From the NCBI GenBank assembly GCA_020627645.1, contig JAHDGN010000149.1, forward strand, positions 1-7,563: DNA of 7,563 nucleotides, written 5' to 3'. Below are positions 6,110-7,563 of the stretch, piece after piece; within the stretch, counting starts at the first letter, position 1, and every line of letters begins with the position of its first letter. Position numbers and translations under genes: made by a program. The notes under the pieces were generated by a model, which saw nothing but the letters and a program-made list of their open reading frames with translations, was not told where the DNA came from and searched no databases. This DNA comes from Akkermansiaceae bacterium (GTDB lineage Bacteria; Verrucomicrobiota; Verrucomicrobiia; Verrucomicrobiales; Akkermansiaceae).

Positions 6110-7563
6110 ATGAAGAAGATTTTGTGTTTTGTATGGATGTTGTTTTTTGGTGGTTTCTGTTGGGGGGACCCTCTGACAACGGGAGAGGGGAGAATGTTGG
6201 TTGTCGTTTTGGAGTTTAGTGATGTTTCGGGTTATCCAACGACAATCGGAGATTTGACGTCTATTTACCAGACGGCGGAAGAGACGTTGGAAAAGTTTTC
6301 TTATGGGAAGGTGGATTTGAGAGTGGATTTTCATTCTGGGATTGTGACTTTGCCGGCGACGCAAGGGTTTTATGAGACTTTAGGATGGGGTGTTGGGTCG
6401 GTTCGGCTGGCTGATGATGCTGATGGTTTGTTGGAAGTCGAAGGGGTCGTTATTGAGGACTATGATATTATTTCTTATGTCTTCAGAAAGACTTTTGGTG
6501 GGGATCAGGCTAGAGCAAGTGGAGAGTCGGGCAGGCAGTGGATCAATTTGGACGTGCCGACGGCTTCGGTTATTGTTCATGAAACGGGGCACAATTACGG
6601 GATGGGTCATGCGAGTTCCTGGACCTCTGAGGATGGGAGTATTTTTGGCCTGAATGGGAATTTTGTAGAGTATGGAAATCCATATGACGTGATGGGGGTG
6701 GCGGCTTTGGCTCCGGCATTTTTGGATCGAGCGTTTGTGGGACCTTCGTTGGCGAGGAAGCCAGGGTGGGTGGAGGATTCGAATTTGCAGGTGGTGAATG
6801 GTGCGGGGGATTATCGATTGTATCAATTTGATGATGTAGGGGCATTGGTGGGTGGTGGTCCGGTGGGGTTAATTTTGGATCCAGGAAGTGGCGAGACTTA
6901 TACGTTGGAGTTTCGTGGTTTGGCGCCGGTGGAGGGGGTGTCTTTTGTTTGGAATTATGAGGGATTTCGGAGTTATTTATTGGACTGTACTCCGCAGTCA
7001 TTGGGGACTCCAGGTTTGGATGTGGGAGATGGGGTTTTGCGGGTGGGGCGTTCCCTGACGGAGCCTTCGGGGAGATTTCGAGTGACGGTGACGGGGCGTG
7101 GTGGGGTGGCTCCCAAGCGTTATTTAGAACTCAGGGTTGAAGAGAATCCGGTGGGGCCAGCGGGGTATGAATTGAGTTTGCCTCCATTGGTGCCTGGTGG
7201 GGTTGCGGTACCGTATCATTTTGAGGGGCCGGGAGTGGGAGATTTCGTTTTTTTGCAGGATGTAGATTTGGGGCGTGAGGTTGTTTGGTTTTTGGAAACA
7301 GAGGAAGAAGGGGTGTTGTCGGCTGAGCGTGGGAATCCCTTGGGTGGTAATGAGGCGGTGGTGGCCAAGACGCGTGTTAGGTCTCCGCTTAAAGTGATGC
7401 AAGCGGTGACGGAGCCGGGTGGAGCGATCAAGGATTTCGCGTCGAATGAGGCTCATTTTTTGTCTTGTGGACAGGGCTTTGTCGCTCGGTTTACGCGTCC
7501 TTTCGTGGCGGTTGGGAGGGCCATTCCGGGTGATGTTCGTGGAGTGACGATTGGTGGAGGTGT
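6110..7563 (+). CDS. Exported metzincin zinc metalloprotease (gametolysin/M11-like), 3' partial
   Basis: A secreted zinc endopeptidase; 484 codons are present and the frame is open at the right edge. Residues 1-19 (MKKILCFVWMLFFGGFCWG) form a signal peptide: two Lys, a hydrophobic core and a likely cut before Asp20. It lacks a proper lipobox. The catalytic domain follows, starting near GRMLVVVLEFSD (27-38). Its active site is HETGHNYGMGH (157-167), an exact HExxHxxGxxH metzincin motif with zinc ligands His157, His161 and His167 and catalytic Glu158. A downstream NPYDVMG (190-196) fits the Met-turn at Met195. Similarity in style is to M11 (gametolysin-like) proteases; M6-type enzymes usually lack the third His. 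Residues from about 225 onward look all-beta, without recognised catalytic motifs. The start lies 15 bases after the kinase stop, so it is probably co-transcribed; no strong Shine-Dalgarno is seen. The substrate is unknown. The protease class is confident; the subfamily is not. Confidence 0.88.
   Translation, partial: MKKILCFVWMLFFGGFCWGDPLTTGEGRMLVVVLEFSDVSGYPTTIGDLTSIYQTAEETLEKFSYGKVDLRVDFHSGIVTLPATQGFYETLGWGVGSVRLADDADGLLEVEGVVIEDYDIISYVFRKTFGGDQARASGESGRQWINLDVPTASVIVHETGHNYGMGHASSWTSEDGSIFGLNGNFVEYGNPYDVMGVAALAPAFLDRAFVGPSLARKPGWVEDSNLQVVNGAGDYRLYQFDDVGALVGGGPVGLILDPGSGETYTLEFRGLAPVEGVSFVWNYEGFRSYLLDCTPQSLGTPGLDVGDGVLRVGRSLTEPSGRFRVTVTGRGGVAPKRYLELRVEENPVGPAGYELSLPPLVPGGVAVPYHFEGPGVGDFVFLQDVDLGREVVWFLETEEEGVLSAERGNPLGGNEAVVAKTRVRSPLKVMQAVTEPGGAIKDFASNEAHFLSCGQGFVARFTRPFVAVGRAIPGDVRGVTIGGG

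Noticed and set aside
6110..6166. Lipoprotein signal peptide in the protease because of Cys17
   Set aside because: The residues before the Cys are GGF, which do not fit the lipobox. An ordinary signal peptide cut near Gly19 fits better.
6390..6653. An 87-codon + strand open frame inside the protease gene, and - strand frames at 6380-6826, 6570-7001 and 7124-7456
   Set aside because: All overlap the metzincin frame, which has a signal peptide and complete active site. The alternatives are low-complexity (Arg/Leu- or Pro/His-rich) translations.

Overview
The window looks like a piece of a bacterial chromosome from the PVC group, most likely Verrucomicrobiota (a planctomycete is the main alternative). 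This is inferred from three things: a PVC-style ECF sigma factor (start of the TRPTLILRIRDPEDQE type, end of the AVYMSRSRVLARLRE type), a membrane Ser/Thr kinase directly behind it, and a large choice-of-anchor D repeat protein whose C-terminal tail is of a kind common in secreted Verrucomicrobia proteins. All genes lie on the + strand, which carries far more G than C (25 G against 5 C in 4801-4860; 20 against 10 in 481-540). No RNA genes, CRISPR arrays, insertion sequences or integrases were seen.

Layout. (1) 2-3022: the 3' part of a giant, probably surface-exposed or secreted protein, made of the end of one choice-of-anchor D/ASH-like beta-sandwich repeat, seven further repeats and an 85-residue tail; its start lies before the window. 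(2) 3040-3077: a strong intrinsic terminator, which closes that transcription unit. (3) 3145-3756: an ECF-type sigma factor. (4) 3806-6094: a transmembrane Ser/Thr protein kinase with a short anti-sigma-like N-terminus, an apparently intact kinase domain, one membrane helix and an extracytoplasmic domain that reads as a right-handed beta-helix. (5) 6110-7563: the N-terminal 484 codons of an exported zinc metalloprotease with a complete metzincin motif; it runs off the 3' edge.

The sigma, kinase and protease genes are spaced 49 and 15 bases apart, with no terminator visible between them, so they probably form an operon separate from the repeat protein. A reasonable model, which is inference, is a signalling unit. 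The beta-helix outside the membrane senses a ligand or surface state, and the cytoplasmic kinase domain passes the signal on, perhaps to the sigma factor itself. The protease would be an exported effector or a processing enzyme. The sigma factor has a Thr in region 2.2 where an acidic residue is usual, which makes direct phosphorylation by the neighbouring kinase a testable idea.
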